A stretch of DNA of 64,000 nt. It comes from Ruminococcus flavefaciens. GTDB lineage: Bacteria; Bacillota; Clostridia; Oscillospirales; Ruminococcaceae. Below are positions 16,214-24,691 of this stretch, one piece after another; the stretch's first letter is position 1; every line of letters begins with the position of its first letter. The notes under the pieces are model-generated. The model saw only the letters and a list, made by a program, of their open reading frames with translations, was not told the DNA's origin and searched no databases. The position numbers and the translations under genes are program-made. The DNA lies in contig NZ_FNWV01000001.1 of assembly GCF_900108555.1 (NCBI RefSeq), positions 262,973 to 326,972 on the forward strand, read 5' to 3'.

Positions 16214-16699
16214 ATGAAAAAACGTGAAGGAAAGCGAAAGTCTCCGTTCACTTCATACAATGACGGACGTATTTATGGATTTTTTGTCATGCTGAGCTTT
16301 GATGCTTTGGCTTTGATTTATTGTATATACCTCTGTAAAAAGCGTGATCTGCCTTTAAACTCGCTGCTTGGATTATTCTCTATCAGACATGGTTCACCAT
16401 ATATCTGGGCATTCACTGTTATAGGTCTGTATTATCTTATCACATGGATAATATATAAAATACGCTGTCACATAATTATAAAAAACGGAGAGCTGCATAG
16501 TTCGGCTGAACTGATAGATTTTGATTATGTATCAAAGCTGGGGACACGTTCGAGATATTACTCCTACAAAGTCAAGCTGCCCGACGGACGTATCATAAAG
16601 ACCGAAAAATATATGTTCAACAATTACTACGAACTTGTCAGTAAAAAATGTACGGTGTACGAATACAAAGGCAGGTATTACTGCACTAAATTCAGATGA
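16214..16699 (+). CDS. small two-helix membrane protein, unknown function
   Basis: 161 aa. A basic N-terminus is followed by two hydrophobic helices (about residues 23-43 and 62-82) and a soluble C-terminal part with a YYSYKVKLPDGRIIKTEKY beta-rich segment. Such a layout resembles DUF3592-type proteins, but I do not recognise a family with certainty. It starts one base after the HAD gene stop and is probably in the same transcript. Confidence 0.6.
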   Translation: MKKREGKRKSPFTSYNDGRIYGFFVMLSFDALALIYCIYLCKKRDLPLNSLLGLFSIRHGSPYIWAFTVIGLYYLITWIIYKIRCHIIIKNGELHSSAELIDFDYVSKLGTRSRYYSYKVKLPDGRIIKTEKYMFNNYYELVSKKCTVYEYKGRYYCTKFR

Positions 16700-16704
16700 A
16701 AGTA

Positions 16705-16733
16705 TTGACAACACCTGAAATGCATTGTATAAT
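16705..16733 (+). promoter_or_regulatory. consensus sigma-A promoter upstream of the GNAT gene
   Basis: Perfect TTGACA, 17-base spacer and perfect TATAAT. It begins within a few bases of the preceding stop codon and would give a leader of about 155 bases before the acetyltransferase start at 16895. Confidence 0.85.
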
Positions 16734-16787
16734 GTACTCAGAAATACATAAAAAGTATTTCGTAATTTATTTTTAAGGAGAAGTTGT

Positions 16788-16823
16788 TTGAAAAATAATA
16801 ACAGAACTGAGATAGCAGCGTAA
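16788..16823 (+). CDS. putative 11-residue leader peptide
   Basis: AAGGAG (16775-16780) is followed at 7 bases by a TTG codon opening MKNNNRTEIAA and a TAA stop. The stop directly abuts the 5' arm of the hairpin at 16824-16863, which is the geometry of a translation-dependent switch. Translation is not demonstrable from sequence; the short length allows chance. Confidence 0.4.
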   Translation: MKNNNRTEIAA

Positions 16824-16863
16824 ACGGGTGGTTTGCGAATACTGTCTCACACAAACCTCCCGT
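16824..16863 (+). promoter_or_regulatory. long hairpin in the GNAT 5' leader
   Basis: ACGGGTGGTTTG (16824-16835) and CAAACCTCCCGT (16852-16863) pair over 12 positions with one mismatch around a 16-base loop. No T-run follows, so it is more likely a translational or stability element than a terminator. GGGTGG resembles the T-box core, but the leader is too short for a T-box. Confidence 0.6.
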
Positions 16864-16894
16864 GTCTTGTCAGCTAATTCAGGAGGAAAAAATA

Positions 16895-17551
16895 ATGAAT
16901 AAATTAGACTGCATCATTCGTAAGGAAACCAAAAACGACTACCGCGAAACCGAAAATCTCGCACGAGAAGCATTCTGGAACATGAGCAAACCGGGCTGCA
17001 ATGAGCATTACTTCATACATATTATGAGAGATCATGCAGACTTTATCCCCGAGCTCGACTACGTTATCGAGCTTGACGGCAAGGTCGCTGCAAGTGTTAT
17101 GTACTGCAAGGCAACTCTCACAGACGAACAGGGCAATGTGAAGCCTGTGGTCACTATGGGGCCGCTGTGCGTACTCCCCGAGTATCAGCGAATGGGATTG
17201 GGAAAGGCTCTCCTTGAACACACATTCAAAATTGCAGAAGAAATGGGTTATGACACTGTCATAAACTTCGGTAATCCCGACAACTATGTTGCAAGAGGCT
17301 ATAAGAGCTGCAAGAAGTACAATGTGTGCTTTGAAGGCGATATATTCCCTGCTGCTCTGCTGGTAAAGGTACTGAAAGAAGATGCTCTTGACGGACGAAA
17401 ATGGTTCTACCACCCAAGTGAGGTGGACAAGCCGTGCGATGACGAAAAGGCTGTAGAGGAATTTGACAAGCTGTTCCCACCAAAGGAAAAGGGCTGGCAG
17501 CCAAGTCAGGAAGAATTCTATATCCACAGTCATTCAACTATAACGTGGTGA
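16895..17551 (+). CDS. GNAT-family N-acetyltransferase
   Basis: 218 aa. Motif A of the GNAT fold is clear: VVTMGPLCVLPEYQRMGLGK followed by ALLEHTFKIAEEMG, with the acetyl-CoA pyrophosphate loop QRMGLGKAL. NPDNYVARGYKSC matches motif B of YhbS-like enzymes. The C-terminal 60 residues are charged and not recognised. AGGAGG precedes the chosen ATG at 16895; an upstream in-frame ATG at 16862 lies inside the hairpin and is rejected. It has its own consensus promoter and a leader with a putative small ORF, suggesting inducible expression. Substrate unknown. Confidence 0.85.
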   Translation: MNKLDCIIRKETKNDYRETENLAREAFWNMSKPGCNEHYFIHIMRDHADFIPELDYVIELDGKVAASVMYCKATLTDEQGNVKPVVTMGPLCVLPEYQRMGLGKALLEHTFKIAEEMGYDTVINFGNPDNYVARGYKSCKKYNVCFEGDIFPAALLVKVLKEDALDGRKWFYHPSEVDKPCDDEKAVEEFDKLFPPKEKGWQPSQEEFYIHSHSTITW

Positions 17552-17563
17552 TCAGATAACTTC

Positions 17564-17597
17564 AAAAGCCGACAGTTTTCACGCTGTCGGCTTTTTT
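17564..17597 (+). terminator. rho-independent terminator after the GNAT gene
   Basis: AAAGCCGACAG and CTGTCGGCTTT form an 11-bp stem with an 8-base loop and a T6 run. Confidence 0.9.
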
Positions 17598-17898
17598 CAT
17601 GTTGTTTTCCCTGCAATACATCTTTTTTATTATATTATACTATTCGCCTATAATATATCTGAATATATAATTCGTTCATAGTTTTATATGTTTATTTGAG
17701 CACGTTATACAGTCGCATGAGCTCATTTATGTCCTAAACACAGGCACAAGCAAAAAGCAAAAGAGTTCGTGTGAACCGATGTAAGGATATATCATAAAAT
17801 ATGCTCAGGATATAATAATTCGTGAAAGATCCATATGAAAAAATCATGGAGTTATAATTGCTGCGGAATATATATACTTCAATTGAATACAGTGATAA
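17598..17898. other. AT-rich intergenic DNA, nothing recognised
   Basis: About 300 bases of AT-rich sequence between the GNAT terminator and the next promoter. I found no credible ORF with a ribosome binding site and no clear repeats. Confidence 0.5.
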
Positions 17899-17927
17899 TT
17901 GACATTTTGACAAATATGATATATAAT
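17899..17927 (+). promoter_or_regulatory. sigma-A promoter of the vWA operon
   Basis: TTGACA, 17-base spacer, TATAAT; 45 bases upstream of the TTG start at 17972. Confidence 0.85.
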
Positions 17928-17971
17928 ATATAAAACGTATTTTTACCGATCATAATGATGGGGGGATAGTA

Positions 17972-18646
17972 TTGAAAAAATATTTCGGACAGATCGTTTT
18001 CAACGTGACCGTTGCAATCATGTCAGTATTATTGTTCGGATGTACGGATCTGCTTGATTCCGCAGTATTATCTATATTAGCGATCATTGCGACAGTTGCA
18101 CTTCTGTCATGGGGTAATTACTATTTTATTAAAATTGCAAGTCTTGGAAGAAAGGCTTTTCAGCGTGCATATATACTTGATGAACACACCTTCGAGTCGC
18201 TTAATCAGCCTGAGGATTATCTCCAGGTAATGAAAGATCTTAAGGATTATGCGCCGTGCAGGCAGGAAGCTGCAAGGCTCATAGATCAGTGGGAAGCTTT
18301 CCAGAAAAAATCTGTTACTCTTAACACTATAAGCGACGGCGCAGGAGTCTATGAGCTCGTTAATCAGGACATACAGTCGGTAATGCTCAGCAATATGCTT
18401 CTTTTTATGAAAAGAACAGCCATAATCCAGTCTGCTTCACATAACGGTGAACTGAATATGCACAAGGATTATCTCAGAATGCTTACAGGCAGAAACGAAA
18501 AGATACTTAATGATTACACCAATTTACTTATTGAAGTTTCACAGCTCACCGACAGTGAACGTAAGAATACAGAGATAAAATCTTTAAGTCTTATAATCGA
18601 ATCAATACATGATTATAAAAAGGAAATGGAAAGTGAGGATATATAA
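17972..18646 (+). CDS. membrane-anchored helical protein, unknown function
   Basis: 224 aa starting with TTG after a GGGGGG ribosome binding site. Two hydrophobic helices (about residues 8-25 and 30-52) are followed by roughly 170 residues of predicted helical cytoplasmic sequence without known motifs. It overlaps the next gene at TAATG, so the two proteins are made together. The layout vaguely resembles XpaC-type proteins that accompany TelA and vWA proteins in Firmicutes, but I cannot confirm that family. Confidence 0.6.
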   Translation: MKKYFGQIVFNVTVAIMSVLLFGCTDLLDSAVLSILAIIATVALLSWGNYYFIKIASLGRKAFQRAYILDEHTFESLNQPEDYLQVMKDLKDYAPCRQEAARLIDQWEAFQKKSVTLNTISDGAGVYELVNQDIQSVMLSNMLLFMKRTAIIQSASHNGELNMHKDYLRMLTGRNEKILNDYTNLLIEVSQLTDSERKNTEIKSLSLIIESIHDYKKEMESEDI

Positions 18647-20340
18647 TGAACAAAAGCAAATCACCCGTTATAATCGCTGTTATAGGCGCACTGGTAACCA
18701 TGATACTCATAATCGTAGTTATCAACAGCAACTCTTCAAAGAAAGAAGGAAAAAAAGCACCTGTTTCGCAGAAGAATGTTACAGAGACACTCGAAAGCTG
18801 CCTTAAAAGCATTAAAGTAACAAATGCCGAAAAAGTAAAGGGCACTGTTGATTACTCAGACAAAGGCGCAGCTAACCTGCCTAATATCAATACAAAGTAT
18901 CCCCTTACAGTACAGGGTACAGGCGATGTAGACATTGAGATCTTCTCAACATCTGAAAAAGCAGGCAAGAACAACAACGGCTGGCTCAATGAAGTAGCTG
19001 AGGAGTTCAACAAACAGGGCAACCGCCTTTCAAACGGCAAGTCAATGTCAGTAAGCGTCAGAAGTATCGCTTCGGGTGCTTCATGCGATTACATTACAAA
19101 TAATGTATACATTCCACAGGCTTATACACCTTCAAACGAGCTCTTCGGTGAACTTGCTGTCGAAAACGGTGCAAAGCTCAAGCTTGAAGCTGAGTCTCTC
19201 GTTTCTAACGTAGCAGGAATTGCAATATCACGTACAGCTGCATCAACTCTCAAATCAAAGTACGGCAATGTATCCTTTGAAACTATCGTAGATGCCGTTG
19301 TATCAGGTGAATTACAAATGGGATATACTTATCCTTATACATCTGCAACAGGTCTTAACTTCCTCGTAAATGCTCTCCAGCACTTTGACGGCAGCGATAT
19401 GCTCAGCAGTGCTGCTATTGAAAAGTTCCAGCAGCTCCAGAAGGGTATCCCTTTTGTATGCTATACTACAGACCAGATGGTAAACGCTATGCAGAGCGGA
19501 ACTCTCCAGGCAGGCGTTGTTGAATATCAGGCATATACCAACAGTCCTGTATTAAAGGGCGGCTATGATTTCGTACCATTCGGCTACAAGCACAGCAATC
19601 CGCTTTACAGTGTTGGTGAGCTTACACCTGATCAGCAGGAAACTCTTTCTGCTTTCCTTAAATTTGCTCTCAGCGACGGTCCGCAGGCTCATGCAAGAGA
19701 ATACGGATTTGATCCCGATAATTCATTTAGCTATAACACTTCAAAGCTCAGCGGTTCTGATATAATCAGCGCACAGCGTCTCTGGAAGGAAGAAAAAGAC
19801 TCGGGCACACCTACAGTTGCTCTCTTTATTGCTGATGTTTCGGGAAGTATGGGCGGCGATCCGCTTGCAAGACTTAAAGAATCTCTCCTTGAAGCTTCAA
19901 AGAACATAAAGCCTGACAACTATGTCGGACTTCTTTCATACAGCGATAACGTTTCATTGGAGCTTCCTATTTCACAGTTCACACTTGAACAGCAGTCCTA
20001 CTTTGCAGGTGCTGTTGAAAGAATGAGAACAGGCGGAAATACCGCAACATATGACGCTCTCCTTGTTGGCGTTGATCTTATAAACCAGTACAAGCAGACA
20101 GTTCCCGATGCAAAGGCTATGATATTCCTTTTGAGCGACGGACAGTGCAACGAGGGATATGATTACAAAACAGCAGCAGATATCGTTGATTACTACGGTA
20201 TACCGATCTATACTATCGGTTACAATGAGGATATCGAATCTCTGAAGGATCTTTCTTCAATAAATGAAGCCGTATATATAGACGCCGATAATGACGACGT
20301 TGTTTATGAGCTTGCAGCTCTCTTCAACGCACAGATGTAA
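18646..20340 (+). CDS. binding-protein-like/von Willebrand factor A fusion protein
   Basis: 564 aa. One N-terminal membrane helix (about residues 8-28) is followed by a periplasmic-binding-protein-like region (about 80-360: VEIFSTSEK-like strand, ASGASCDYI, a YTYPYTSATGLNFL stretch) and a C-terminal vWA domain (about 385-560). The MIDAS is complete: DVSGSMGG, TGGNTATYD and LLSDGQ. The protein therefore presents an extracytoplasmic ligand-binding fold joined to a metal-dependent adhesion domain, anchored outside the membrane. It is coupled to the preceding membrane protein, which is a likely partner. Ligand unknown. Confidence 0.8.
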   Translation: MNKSKSPVIIAVIGALVTMILIIVVINSNSSKKEGKKAPVSQKNVTETLESCLKSIKVTNAEKVKGTVDYSDKGAANLPNINTKYPLTVQGTGDVDIEIFSTSEKAGKNNNGWLNEVAEEFNKQGNRLSNGKSMSVSVRSIASGASCDYITNNVYIPQAYTPSNELFGELAVENGAKLKLEAESLVSNVAGIAISRTAASTLKSKYGNVSFETIVDAVVSGELQMGYTYPYTSATGLNFLVNALQHFDGSDMLSSAAIEKFQQLQKGIPFVCYTTDQMVNAMQSGTLQAGVVEYQAYTNSPVLKGGYDFVPFGYKHSNPLYSVGELTPDQQETLSAFLKFALSDGPQAHAREYGFDPDNSFSYNTSKLSGSDIISAQRLWKEEKDSGTPTVALFIADVSGSMGGDPLARLKESLLEASKNIKPDNYVGLLSYSDNVSLELPISQFTLEQQSYFAGAVERMRTGGNTATYDALLVGVDLINQYKQTVPDAKAMIFLLSDGQCNEGYDYKTAADIVDYYGIPIYTIGYNEDIESLKDLSSINEAVYIDADNDDVVYELAALFNAQM

Positions 20341-20344
20341 AAGC

Positions 20345-20372
20345 AAACCGCAGGATTTATATCCTGCGGTTT
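20345..20372. terminator. bidirectional terminator between convergent genes
   Basis: AAACCGCAGGAT and ATCCTGCGGTTT form a perfect 12-bp stem with a 4-base loop; TTTGTTTT follows on the plus strand. It lies between the vWA gene and the convergent ABC-F gene. Confidence 0.9.
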
Positions 20373-20376
20373 TGTT

Positions 20377-21903
20377 TTACAGCTCTATTGTGCGTGTTGC
20401 GATTTTTTCACGAAATCTTGCATCGTGCTCTACAAAAAGCATAGTAGGCTCATATTCCAGAAGCAGTTTCTCAAGCTGCATTCGTGAAAACACGTCAATA
20501 TAGTTCAAAGGTTCATCCCATATATAAATATGTGCCGGTGTGAGCAGACTTGCCGCAATAAGTACTTTCTTTTTCTGTCCCTCGGAATACTCCGAGATAT
20601 CCTTTGACAGCTGCACACGGTCAAGATCAAGATCCCGAAGTATAGTACTGAACATACTCCTGTCAAGACTATGTTCCTCGCAGTATTTTTCGATACTGCC
20701 GCAAAGTCCGCTTGTATTCTGGTCAATATAGGATATTACAAGTCCCGAAGCGATATCACAGGTACCGCTTTCATGTACATTGCCAAAAGGGACATTATAC
20801 CCTGCTTTATTAAGTATAGCTTTTATCAGCGTTGATTTTCCGCAGCCGTTGCTGCCATGAAGTGCTACACGCTCACCGCCGCATATATTCAAGCTTATAC
20901 TGTCAAGGACTGCTGTCTCGGAATTATCGTATTTAAGGCTGTAATCCGCAATGCTTACGAGATTTTTCCTGTAATGTGTAAGCTTTTCAAGCTTGAGCTG
21001 CTTCATTCTCTCGATATCACTGAGAAGTCCTTCTTTTTCTTCGATCTGACGGTCGATACGCTTTTCTATGTTTTTTACTCTGCTCTGCATTTTCTTAGTC
21101 TTTGCACCGATAAACGATCTTGTGGAGATGCAGCGGTCATTTTCCTTTATTGGATCAAAGCCTATCTTTGTGCGCTCGTTCTTATCAGCCCAATCGGAAG
21201 TTTTTTGCGCAGCCTGCCTAAGCTTGCGTATCTCTTTTTTGTGTTTCTCGTTTTCAGCCATTGCAAAGCTGTCCCTGCGTTGTTTGTTCTCCCACCATAC
21301 TGAAAAGTTACCGCTCTGCACCTCTATGCTTTTACGGTTAAGCACGAGTACATGGTCGATGCAGGTGTCCAAAAGATCACGGTCGTGTGATACAAGTATA
21401 AACCCTTTCTTGCCCGACAAATATTCCTTCACCTTTTCACGAGCTTCATGATCAAGATGATTTGTAGGCTCATCTATCAGCAGGAACTCATTCTCGCCCG
21501 AGAAAAGTACCGCAAGCAGTACCTTTGTCTGTTCACCGAGACTGAGCGTACCAAAGCTTCTGTAAAGTATATCCGCAGATTCACCAAGCTTTTCAAGCTC
21601 GCATATTACGCGCCATTCCTCGCACTCATTCCTGAGTTCGTATATAAGCTCAGAGCCTGTCATTTCTTTCTGATTTTCACTGATATGATACGGAAAATAC
21701 TCAAATCTGACAGAAGCCGTGATACTGCCGTTATACCGGTATTTCCCAATAAGAAGATCAAGAAACGTTGTTTTTCCCTTTCCGTTTCTGCCTATGAAAC
21801 CAAGTTTCCAGTTTGTATCAATGGAAAAGGATACATTCTCGAATATATTATCGAAGCTTCCCTCATAATAAAATGTTAATTCATTAACTCTTATCTGTGA
21901 CAT
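20377..21903 (-). CDS. ABC-F ATPase, probable ribosome-protection protein (Lsa-like)
   Basis: 508 aa with two ATPase cassettes and no membrane helices. Cassette 1 has Walker A GFIGRNGKGKTT, signature LSLGEQTKV and FLLIDEPTNHLD; cassette 2 has LHGSNGCGKST, EYSEGQKKKVLIA and IYIWDEPLNYID. Between them is a long charged linker. The NFSVWWENKQRRDSFA and WADKNERTKIG segments resemble the Lsa/CplR group, which remove lincosamide, streptogramin A or pleuromutilin drugs from the ribosome. I start at the ATG at 21903 (GGAGG upstream); an in-frame ATG at 21969 would put a terminator-like stem into coding sequence. The long leader upstream fits drug-induced attenuation known for this group. Resistance itself is inference. 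Confidence 0.85.
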   Translation of the reverse strand: MSQIRVNELTFYYEGSFDNIFENVSFSIDTNWKLGFIGRNGKGKTTFLDLLIGKYRYNGSITASVRFEYFPYHISENQKEMTGSELIYELRNECEEWRVICELEKLGESADILYRSFGTLSLGEQTKVLLAVLFSGENEFLLIDEPTNHLDHEAREKVKEYLSGKKGFILVSHDRDLLDTCIDHVLVLNRKSIEVQSGNFSVWWENKQRRDSFAMAENEKHKKEIRKLRQAAQKTSDWADKNERTKIGFDPIKENDRCISTRSFIGAKTKKMQSRVKNIEKRIDRQIEEKEGLLSDIERMKQLKLEKLTHYRKNLVSIADYSLKYDNSETAVLDSISLNICGGERVALHGSNGCGKSTLIKAILNKAGYNVPFGNVHESGTCDIASGLVISYIDQNTSGLCGSIEKYCEEHSLDRSMFSTILRDLDLDRVQLSKDISEYSEGQKKKVLIAASLLTPAHIYIWDEPLNYIDVFSRMQLEKLLLEYEPTMLFVEHDARFREKIATRTIEL

Positions 21904-21942
21904 AAAAATTCCTCCTTCCACGGTCCTGTATGCAAAAAAACA

Positions 21943-21966
21943 GAACCATTTGCTGCCAAACAGTTC
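21943..21966 (-). terminator. leader terminator stem next to the ABC-F start
   Basis: On the minus strand GAACTGTTT pairs with AAATGGTTC (two wobble pairs) around GGCAGC, followed by TGTTTTTTTG. It lies 40 bases before the ABC-F ATG, the position of an attenuator. TTTGGCAGC in it is complementary (one wobble) to GTTGCCAAA at 22070-22078, which could act as the antiterminating strand. Confidence 0.6.
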
Positions 21967-22017
21967 CATTACATACTTATAACCTCATGGTCGGAGGGAA
22001 TAGACATCACAATACAC

Positions 22018-22125
22018 CTATACTGTGATATATATACACAAAAAAGAGGTTATGAGAACATAATCCACTTTTGGCAACATGATAAGACAGTACAGCATAC
22101 GCCACACTGCCGCATAACTATTCAT
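22018..22125 (-). CDS. possible 35-residue upstream ORF in the ABC-F leader
   Basis: An ATG at 22125 opens a frame beginning MNSYAAVWRMLYCLIMLP and ending at 22018. It spans the first terminator-like stem. No convincing ribosome binding site precedes it, so I rate it low. Confidence 0.25.
   Translation of the reverse strand: MNSYAAVWRMLYCLIMLPKVDYVLITSFLCIYITV
22038..22056 (-). terminator. first terminator-like stem in the ABC-F leader
   Basis: On the minus strand GG(A)TTATG pairs with CATAACC around a TTCT loop, followed by TCTTTTTTG. The 3' arm ATAACCTC can alternatively pair with GAGGTTAT at 21979-21986, so mutually exclusive folds exist. Confidence 0.5.
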
Positions 22126-22140
22126 GTGTTCAAAAGCAGA

Positions 22141-22152
22141 TCATTTTTTCAT
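22141..22152 (-). CDS. minimal leader ORF (Met-Lys-Lys) of the ABC-F gene
   Basis: ATGAAAAAATGA on the minus strand, 5 bases after GAGGTG. Very short upstream ORFs are a known feature of attenuated ABC-F genes. It sits about 20 bases downstream of the predicted transcription start. Confidence 0.4.
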   Translation of the reverse strand: MKK

Positions 22153-22181
22153 CCTGACACCTCTTTTTTAATATTTTTTAT

Positions 22182-22210
22182 ATTATATCATATCATCATG
22201 TTATTGTCAA
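22182..22210 (-). promoter_or_regulatory. sigma-A promoter of the ABC-F gene
   Basis: TTGACA, 17-base spacer and TATAAT on the minus strand; leader of about 270 bases to the ATG at 21903. Confidence 0.85.
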
Positions 22211-22266
22211 GCAGTGTTTGCTTGAAAAAGCAGCCGCTTTCTCAATAAAAACAACTAAGTTTACCG

Positions 22267-22701
22267 TTATTCAAGTATGACAGTAAACGGTCCGTCATTG
22301 AGGAGCTCCACCTTCATGTCAGCTCCGAATGAACCTGTTTCGACGTGCTTGCCCTTGCTACGGAGATACTCCACAAAATATTCATACAATGCATTGGCTT
22401 TTTCGGGCTTGGCAGCCTGTGTAAAATTCGGTCTGTTCCCCTTGCGGCAGTCGGCATATAAAGTAAACTGAGGAACTACCAGAAGCTCGCCGCCTACTTT
22501 TTCAAGGTCAAGATTTATCTTGTCGTTTTCATCGGAGAATATCCTGAGTCCGCATATCTTATCGCCAAGTCTGCGGCAGTCCTCCTCAGTATCTTCGTGA
22601 CCTACTCCGAAAAGGAGAAGAAATCCAGTATCTATCTTTCCGATTACTTCACCGTCTACTGTTACGCTTGCTCTGGTAACTCGCTGTAATACTATCCTCA
22701 T
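22267..22701 (-). CDS. dtd: D-aminoacyl-tRNA deacylase
   Basis: Hydrolyses D-amino acids (and glycine) mischarged on tRNA, a proofreading step. The 144-aa protein starts [18 protein letters not shown], the family hallmark, and carries the [20 protein letters not shown] segment and the C-terminal [10 protein letters not shown] of the active-site cleft. Full length, no lesion. It follows the GH42 gene by 6 bases on the same strand, but there is no functional link to that enzyme. Confidence 0.95.
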   Translation of the reverse strand: MRIVLQRVTRASVTVDGEVIGKIDTGFLLLFGVGHEDTEEDCRRLGDKICGLRIFSDENDKINLDLEKVGGELLVVPQFTLYADCRKGNRPNFTQAAKPEKANALYEYFVEYLRSKGKHVETGSFGADMKVELLNDGPFTVILE

Positions 22702-22707
22702 CTGTGC

Positions 22708-24678
22708 TTACTTCCTTACTATATCCATATCAAAAGGTTTCAGGCAGAGTTTCTCTCTGTCTCCGCCGTCGATAATACTATACATTGCCTTCGGAAGTGT
22801 TATATGCACTTCCTTTTCTGTATTGTTGAAGAAGAATATATAATCATCTGTTCCATTAGTGCGTGTAGTTACCTCTACTCCGCGCGGGAGCTCCATTAAA
22901 CGCGGTATACCTGTCTGCTTCATAATGTTTGCAGCAAAGCTGTCGTAGAATTTGTAATCACATAATGTTCCGATGTAGTATGCTACACCACTGCAATAAC
23001 GATTCATGGTGACAGCAGGCGTACCGTCATAGAAAGTATCCTTATACTCAGCATATGCACGGGCTGTTGTAAGCTCAATGATATCGCACCATGCTGTACA
23101 GGTGAACTGGCTTCCAGAAAAGTCCTCTATGGTCTGTTCAAGCGGCCCTATGGGATCATATTCAGTTATTTCCGCACCGATAAGCTCCCTGTAAACTGTT
23201 GGCAGAGGTTCCATGATACAGTTGTTGTTCTGATCCTTTACGCCGCTGCGGTTGGTCATTACAATAGTTCCGCCCTTGATAACGTATCTGTATATATTCT
23301 CGGTAGCTTCTTTTTCATAGATGTACATTGCAGGTGCTATGACTGCCTTATATCTGGTCAGATCGGAGCTTGGTGAGATAATATCCACATTTGCTCCGTA
23401 ACGTGTAAATGATGCGTGAAGGAGTTTCAGCTGTTCAAGATAGTCATAACCCTCAGTCTGGGGCTGTATACCAAATGCCCAGTCGTTATCGGGCGAATAA
23501 AGTATAGCTATCTCGGATACTATCTGCGTAGTCTCAATTACACTGAGCTTTGCCGCAGTACGGCAAAGTTCTGCGAATTCCTTAAATCTGCGGCCTAAAA
23601 CGTTGCTGTGGTCGATAAGTCCGTGCCAGTACATCTCTGCACCTGTGTTAGCTGTTCGCCAGCGGAAATGCATGACCGTATCTGCTCCGTGTGCCATAGC
23701 CTGCAAAGCATAGCCCTTTATCTGCCCCGGACGCGGCGTGGGGCTCATTGGCATCCAGCTGCCTGTTGGTCCGCTGAGCTGCTCCATTACCCAGAAGTTG
23801 CTCTGCTTGACTCCGCGCATGAGGTCAAGCTGGAAGGAATGAGAATATATCTCCCCCTCCTCCTCTGGGATAAGTACAGGCGGATAATTGTCGTAGGATA
23901 CGAAGTCCAGCAGGTCGAAAAGCTTGTAAAAATCAGGAGTATTCTGACTGAACCAAACGTTAGTGGTCACTTTGGCGTTTGGATTTACACGCTTTATCAT
24001 CATTGCCATTTCATTTATGAACTTGATCGCCATGTCCGATGAAAATCTGCTGTATTCAAGACAAAGGGCAGGGTTCTGCCATGCCTTTGGATATGCATTA
24101 GGCGGCTGTATCTGTGATATATCGCTGTATTCTCCGCTCCAGACCGTATTTCCGAATGCGGCATTGATATTTTCAAGAGTATCATGCTTGTCAAGGAGCC
24201 AGTCTCTGAAAAGTCCACGGCACACCTCGCAGGTACATGGATATGCTTCTATCTCGTTATCTATCTGCCATGCAACGATCGCACGGGAATTGGCATATCT
24301 CTTAGCCAGCAGATCGGTTATGCGCTTGGCATAATACAGAAACATGGGCGCATTTATGCATCTGTGCGCTCTTATGCCCGTCTGTATCCTGTTGCCGTCT
24401 GCTCCCACACGTGCAATGTCGGGATAAGTCTCATACATCCACAAGGGAGGACAGCTGGTCGGCGTACACATTATTACTCCGATAGAATGGCGTGCAAAAA
24501 TACTTATGGCTTCATCAAGCCATTCAAAGCAGAATTCGCCATCGCGCGGCTCAAGCTTTGACCATGCAAATTCACCTATACGGACAAACTTTACGCCTGT
24601 CTTTGCCATAAGATCTGCATCTATTTTCCAAAGCTCTCTGTTCCATTGTTCGGGATAATAATCTACGCCAATTCTCAT
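22708..24678 (-). CDS. GH42 beta-galactosidase
   Basis: Cytoplasmic retaining beta-galactosidase of 656 aa. The N-terminal YYPEQWNRELWKIDADLM is typical of GH42. The acid/base is Glu142 in WQIDNE and the nucleophile Glu299 in WVMEQLSG; four Cys near 148-153 (CTCEVC region) fit the zinc cluster of some GH42 trimers. After the TIM barrel comes the flavodoxin-like trimerisation domain and a small C-terminal beta domain. No signal peptide, so it acts on imported galactosides, perhaps pectic galactan or arabinogalactan oligosaccharides. It is grouped with dtd and a histidine phosphatase on one strand. Confidence 0.92.
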   Translation of the reverse strand: MRIGVDYYPEQWNRELWKIDADLMAKTGVKFVRIGEFAWSKLEPRDGEFCFEWLDEAISIFARHSIGVIMCTPTSCPPLWMYETYPDIARVGADGNRIQTGIRAHRCINAPMFLYYAKRITDLLAKRYANSRAIVAWQIDNEIEAYPCTCEVCRGLFRDWLLDKHDTLENINAAFGNTVWSGEYSDISQIQPPNAYPKAWQNPALCLEYSRFSSDMAIKFINEMAMMIKRVNPNAKVTTNVWFSQNTPDFYKLFDLLDFVSYDNYPPVLIPEEEGEIYSHSFQLDLMRGVKQSNFWVMEQLSGPTGSWMPMSPTPRPGQIKGYALQAMAHGADTVMHFRWRTANTGAEMYWHGLIDHSNVLGRRFKEFAELCRTAAKLSVIETTQIVSEIAILYSPDNDWAFGIQPQTEGYDYLEQLKLLHASFTRYGANVDIISPSSDLTRYKAVIAPAMYIYEKEATENIYRYVIKGGTIVMTNRSGVKDQNNNCIMEPLPTVYRELIGAEITEYDPIGPLEQTIEDFSGSQFTCTAWCDIIELTTARAYAEYKDTFYDGTPAVTMNRYCSGVAYYIGTLCDYKFYDSFAANIMKQTGIPRLMELPRGVEVTTRTNGTDDYIFFFNNTEKEVHITLPKAMYSIIDGGDREKLCLKPFDMDIVRK

Positions 24679-24691
24679 AACATCACTCCGC

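Noticed and set aside
16740-16863. T-box riboswitch upstream of the GNAT gene
   Set aside because: GGGTGG resembles the T-box core, but the region is too short for a stem I, the sequence continues TTTGCG instead of NACCGCG, and no terminator follows.
21904-21969. ABC-F start at 21969
   Set aside because: The added residues would be encoded by a terminator-like stem and T-run, while the ATG at 21903 has a good ribosome binding site.
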